Shown here in pieces: positions 13,476 through 15,830 of a stretch of 15,830 bases of DNA (its first letter is position 1; the number at the start of each line of letters is the position of its first letter). Both the position numbers and the translations under genes were made by a program. The DNA lies in the NCBI GenBank assembly GCA_023424995.1, contig JAFADH010000172.1, positions 1 to 15,830 of the forward strand. Reading direction: 5' to 3'. The DNA comes from Bacillota bacterium. Its GTDB lineage: Bacteria; Bacillota; Clostridia; Lachnospirales; Lachnospiraceae. Below the pieces are notes generated by a model, which was not told where the DNA came from, did not search any database, and saw nothing but the letters and a program-made list of their open reading frames with translations.

Positions 13476-14423
13476 TCACCTTAGTTCATGCCCGGTCAAG
13501 GTCAGGAACATGGTATCCAGATTCGGCATCTCCGTCTTAATATTGACGATCGGAAGGCCCGTGGATATGAATTGCTCCAAAATCCTTGATATATTGCTCT
13601 TAACAATGGAAATATCGATTCTTATGATATTATCCTCTACCGCTACTGCCCTTACATCCGGCATGGTTCTCAGCTTTTTCTTCAGGTCGTCGGTTTCAAA
13701 GCCTGCGGTCAGCTTCGTCTCAAGGTAGATGGACTGGACATCGGTAACCAGGGACACCAGCTCCTGCTTCGTACCGCTGGCTACCAGCTGTCCCTTGTCA
13801 ATGATGGCAATTCGGTCGCAGATCTCCTCCACCTCATTCATATAGTGTGAGGTATAGATGATGGTCGCTCCCCGTTCCCGCAGGATCTGGATTGATTTTA
13901 ATATATGCTCTCTGGACTGTGCATCTACACCGACGGTAGGCTCATCCATAACGATCAGCTTCGGTGAGTGTGCAATCCCGCAGGCAATATTTAATCTCCT
14001 TTTCATACCGCCTGACATCTGCTTCGGTCTCATGCCGTGCCGGTCGGATAACCCGACAAATTCCAAGGCTTCCCTGGCAGAGCCTGCCAGGGCCTTTCCT
14101 TTCATTCCATATAAAGATGCGAAGAATTTGACATTCTCAAGGGCACTCAGATGATCGTATACGGCGATGTCCTGGGGAACCATTCCGATTACCTGCTTGA
14201 TCCTCATCTTATCCTTGCGGATATCCAGCCCATCGATCCGGATATCTCCTTTGTTAAAATCACATAAGGTGGTAATTACACTCAGTGTGGTTGATTTGCC
14301 TGCACCGTTGGGACCCAGTAACCCGTATATTTCCCCCGTATCCACCGTAAAGCTCAGATTATCAACAGCACACAGCTCCCCATAATTTTTTGTGAGATTT
14401 TTTACTGATACAAAATATGACAT
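13476..14423 (-). CDS. ABC transporter ATP-binding protein (DrrA/LnrL type)
   Basis: A 315-residue ATPase of the ABC-2 exporter class. Walker A is GPNGAGKST (37-45), the Q-loop is at MVPQD (81-85), the signature MSGGMKRR at 136-143, Walker B LIVMDEP at 156-162, and the H-loop histidine is H193 in TSHYM. The C-terminal about 80 residues (about 228-310) form the extra domain common in DrrA/CcmA-like ATPases, ending near TEMPNLDTMFLTLTG. It is the first gene of the cassette. Its start at 14423 has a modest ribosome binding site (AAAGGA and AGGGA nearby). The leader carries a small hairpin, and the promoter overlaps a perfect palindrome. Confidence 0.96.
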   Translation of the reverse strand: MSYFVSVKNLTKNYGELCAVDNLSFTVDTGEIYGLLGPNGAGKSTTLSVITTLCDFNKGDIRIDGLDIRKDKMRIKQVIGMVPQDIAVYDHLSALENVKFFASLYGMKGKALAGSAREALEFVGLSDRHGMRPKQMSGGMKRRLNIACGIAHSPKLIVMDEPTVGVDAQSREHILKSIQILRERGATIIYTSHYMNEVEEICDRIAIIDKGQLVASGTKQELVSLVTDVQSIYLETKLTAGFETDDLKKKLRTMPDVRAVAVEDNIIRIDISIVKSNISRILEQFISTGLPIVNIKTEMPNLDTMFLTLTGHELR

Positions 14424-14446
14424 TCTTATCCCTGTTCCTTTCTTAT

Positions 14447-14470
14447 CACCTGTAAGCCAGCCGGCAGGTG
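14447..14470 (-). promoter_or_regulatory. Hairpin in the leader of the ABC cassette
   Basis: CACCTG (14447-14452) and CAGGTG (14465-14470) form a 6-bp outer stem around a possible inner GCC-GGC pairing. It lies just upstream of the ATPase ribosome binding site. No T-run follows on the minus strand, so it is not an intrinsic terminator. Confidence 0.4.
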
Positions 14471-14550
14471 TAGATTTATTCTTTTATTAAAATTCTTTAC
14501 TTCGTTGAATTAATCATACAGAAAACTTCAGGAATAGGGAAGTGACTGCT

Positions 14551-14578
14551 GTTATATCCTGACTATGACATTTGTCAT
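14551..14578 (-). promoter_or_regulatory. Probable promoter of the ABC-kinase-regulator cassette
   Basis: -35 ATGACA (14573-14578, 5 of 6), 16-bp spacer and -10 TATAAC (14551-14556, 5 of 6) on the minus strand. The leader is about 120 nt. The -35 and part of the spacer lie within the palindrome at 14563-14580, so binding there would affect RNA polymerase directly. The 340-bp gap 14424-14763 otherwise holds only the tyrS promoter and no gene. Confidence 0.6.
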
Positions 14579-14580
14579 AG
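14563..14580. promoter_or_regulatory. Perfect palindrome, candidate operator of the cassette
   Basis: CTATGACA, two bases TT, then TGTCATAG: an 18-bp perfect dyad overlapping the -35 of the cassette promoter. The size and symmetry suit a dimeric LuxR-type response regulator. TTTGTCATAGG, which covers the right half, recurs on the minus strand at 9177-9187 just beyond the regulator gene. Confidence 0.6.
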
Positions 14581-14684
14581 GGTCTATATGCATAACCCGC
14601 GCCGGCCGGTGGCAATACGGCAGTTAACATTACTTAAGGGATGCTCGATATATCTGCTTTTATCCTTGTTAACTTAAGTCTTTA

Positions 14685-14712
14685 TTGAATATCTGCATTT
14701 TTGTGTTATACT
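14685..14712 (+). promoter_or_regulatory. Probable promoter of tyrS
   Basis: -35 TTGAAT (14685-14690), 16-bp spacer and -10 TATACT (14707-14712) preceded by TGT, an extended -10. The leader would be about 45 nt, too short for a T-box, and no T-box sequence is seen. Confidence 0.6.
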
Positions 14713-14763
14713 GTTAAATAATGATAAATTCATAACATTTCTATATCTGCAAGGAGGAAGACT

Positions 14764-15830
14764 ATGTCTGACAATGTATACGACATACTCAAAGAGCGTG
14801 GGTTCATCGAACAGTGCACCCATGAGGCTGAAGTTTACGAATTATTAGGAAAGGAAAAAGTGACCTTTTATATAGGCTTTGATGCTACCGCAGACAGTTT
14901 GACCGCAGGACATTTTCTTACAGTAATGGCTATGATGCATATGCAGCGTGCCGGCCACAAACCCATCGCCCTTCTGGGCGGAGGGACTACCATGATCGGT
15001 GATCCCACGGGCAAGTCCGATATGCGTACTCTTATGACCATGGAAACCATCCAGCATAATGCGGACTGCTTCCAGAAGCAGCTCTCCCGCTTTCTGGATT
15101 TTGAGAACGGGAATGCAATTGTCGCTAACAATGCGGACTGGCTGCTGGACTTAAACTATGTGGAATTCCTGCGGGAGATCGGAATTCATTTCTCCGTGAA
15201 TAAGATGCTTACCGCTGACTGCTACAAGCAGCGTATGGAGAAGGGTCTCACCTTCTTTGAGTTCAACTATATGCTGATGCAGTCCTATGATTTCTGGAAA
15301 TTAAATAAATTATACAATTGTACCATGCAGCTAGGCGGTAACGACCAGTGGTCCAACATCCTGGGAGGTGTGGATCTGATCCGCCGCAAGGAGCAGAAAC
15401 CTGCCTTTGGTCTTACCTTCAAGCTCCTTACCACCAGTGACGGCATTAAGATGGGCAAGACCATGAAGGGCGCCGTATGGTTGGATCCGAATAAGACAAG
15501 CCCCTATGAATTCTATCAGTACTGGAGAAACATCGAGGATGTTAAGGTTGAAGAATGCCTCGGACTTCTTACCTTCCTTCCTATGGATGAGGTCAGAAGG
15601 CTCGGTGCCTTGAAAGATTCCGAGATCAACCATGCCAAGGAAGTACTCGCCTTCGAGATCACGAAGATTGTTCACGGGGAGGAAGAAGCAGCCAAAGCAC
15701 AGGAAGCTGCCAGAGCTCTGTTCGGCGGCGGCATGAAATCCGAGGATATCCCGACGACTGCCTATCCTGCTTCCCGCTTTGCAGAAGGTATCGATCTGAT
15801 CACCCTGATGTGCGATGCAAAGCTTGCGAC
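14764..15830 (+). CDS. tyrS: Tyrosyl-tRNA synthetase, runs off the right edge
   Basis: The first about 355 residues of TyrRS, the class I synthetase that charges tRNA(Tyr). The HIGH-equivalent lies in GFDATADSLTAGH (38-50), ending TAGH rather than the more common HLGH or HIGH. The tyrosine-binding QLGGNDQW is at 189-196 and the KMSKS-equivalent KMGKT at 229-233, followed by GAVWLDP. A full protein is about 405-420 residues, so the C-terminal S4-like RNA-binding domain lies outside the window. AAGGAGGAAG precedes the ATG. The gene is divergent from the ABC cassette and has its own promoter. It is of the E. coli TyrS type (KFGKT-like) and is not fused to another domain in the visible part. Confidence 0.97.
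   Translation, partial: MSDNVYDILKERGFIEQCTHEAEVYELLGKEKVTFYIGFDATADSLTAGHFLTVMAMMHMQRAGHKPIALLGGGTTMIGDPTGKSDMRTLMTMETIQHNADCFQKQLSRFLDFENGNAIVANNADWLLDLNYVEFLREIGIHFSVNKMLTADCYKQRMEKGLTFFEFNYMLMQSYDFWKLNKLYNCTMQLGGNDQWSNILGGVDLIRRKEQKPAFGLTFKLLTTSDGIKMGKTMKGAVWLDPNKTSPYEFYQYWRNIEDVKVEECLGLLTFLPMDEVRRLGALKDSEINHAKEVLAFEITKIVHGEEEAAKAQEAARALFGGGMKSEDIPTTAYPASRFAEGIDLITLMCDAKLA

Noticed and set aside
14622..14677. Near-repeat of GTTAAC followed by CTTAAG-like sequence upstream of tyrS
   Set aside because: The two copies differ in spacing and the words are short and AT-rich, so chance is likely.
14581..14680. CRISPR array, tRNA or rRNA genes anywhere in the window, including the tyrS upstream region
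   Set aside because: No regularly spaced repeats were found; the only direct repeat is the two-copy one at 1905-1948. No cloverleaf or rRNA-like sequence was recognised on either strand.
14581..14763. T-box riboswitch upstream of tyrS
   Set aside because: The predicted leader is about 45 nt. I see no T-box sequence and no terminator/antiterminator pair.

Overview
The window looks like chromosomal DNA from a Gram-positive, low-to-medium GC Clostridia member, most likely a Lachnospiraceae. The evidence is strong AGGAGG-type ribosome binding sites, the L21-Prp-L27-Obg gene order, an L27 with the Firmicutes N-terminal extension, and a radical SAM / DUF2344 / RNase E-G gene trio typical of Clostridia. 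All genes lie on the minus strand except the last, tyrS, which runs off the right edge on the plus strand. obg runs off the left edge.

Layout, left to right (the minus-strand genes are transcribed right to left). (1) Positions 1-1904 hold the ribosomal block: obg (partial), a strong terminator, rpmA (L27), prp (the cysteine protease that trims L27) and rplU (L21), with a probable L21 leader and a clear sigma-A promoter. (2) Positions 1979-3951 hold three accessory genes: an alpha/beta hydrolase with its own promoter, a small membrane-anchored protein, and a YbaK-type Cys-tRNA(Pro) deacylase. (3) Positions 4068-8203 hold a short RNase E/G, a DUF2344 protein and a large B12-type radical SAM protein; the last two overlap by 17 bp. 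(4) Positions 8436-9053 hold an unrecognised single-span membrane protein. (5) Positions 9267-14423 hold a five-gene cassette transcribed as ABC ATPase, two ABC-2 permeases, HisKA_3 histidine kinase, NarL-type response regulator. (6) tyrS begins at 14764, divergent from the cassette.

The most interesting part is the cassette. Its gene content and order match the LnrLMN-LnrJK type of antibiotic-sensing efflux system (linearmycin resistance in Bacillus subtilis), and the substrate here is unknown. A perfect 8-2-8 palindrome overlaps the -35 of its promoter. An 11-base stretch containing one palindrome half recurs just beyond the response regulator gene. The 125-bp gap between kinase and regulator is almost filled by perfect inverted repeats resembling a REP/MITE element. 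The kinase ribosome binding site lies in the shared arm of two competing small hairpins.

The other genes are mainly housekeeping: translation, ribosome assembly and RNA processing. The usually adjacent radical SAM/DUF2344/RNase and L21/Prp/L27/Obg modules are separated here by the three accessory genes. The RNase E/G ends before the zinc-link cysteines.
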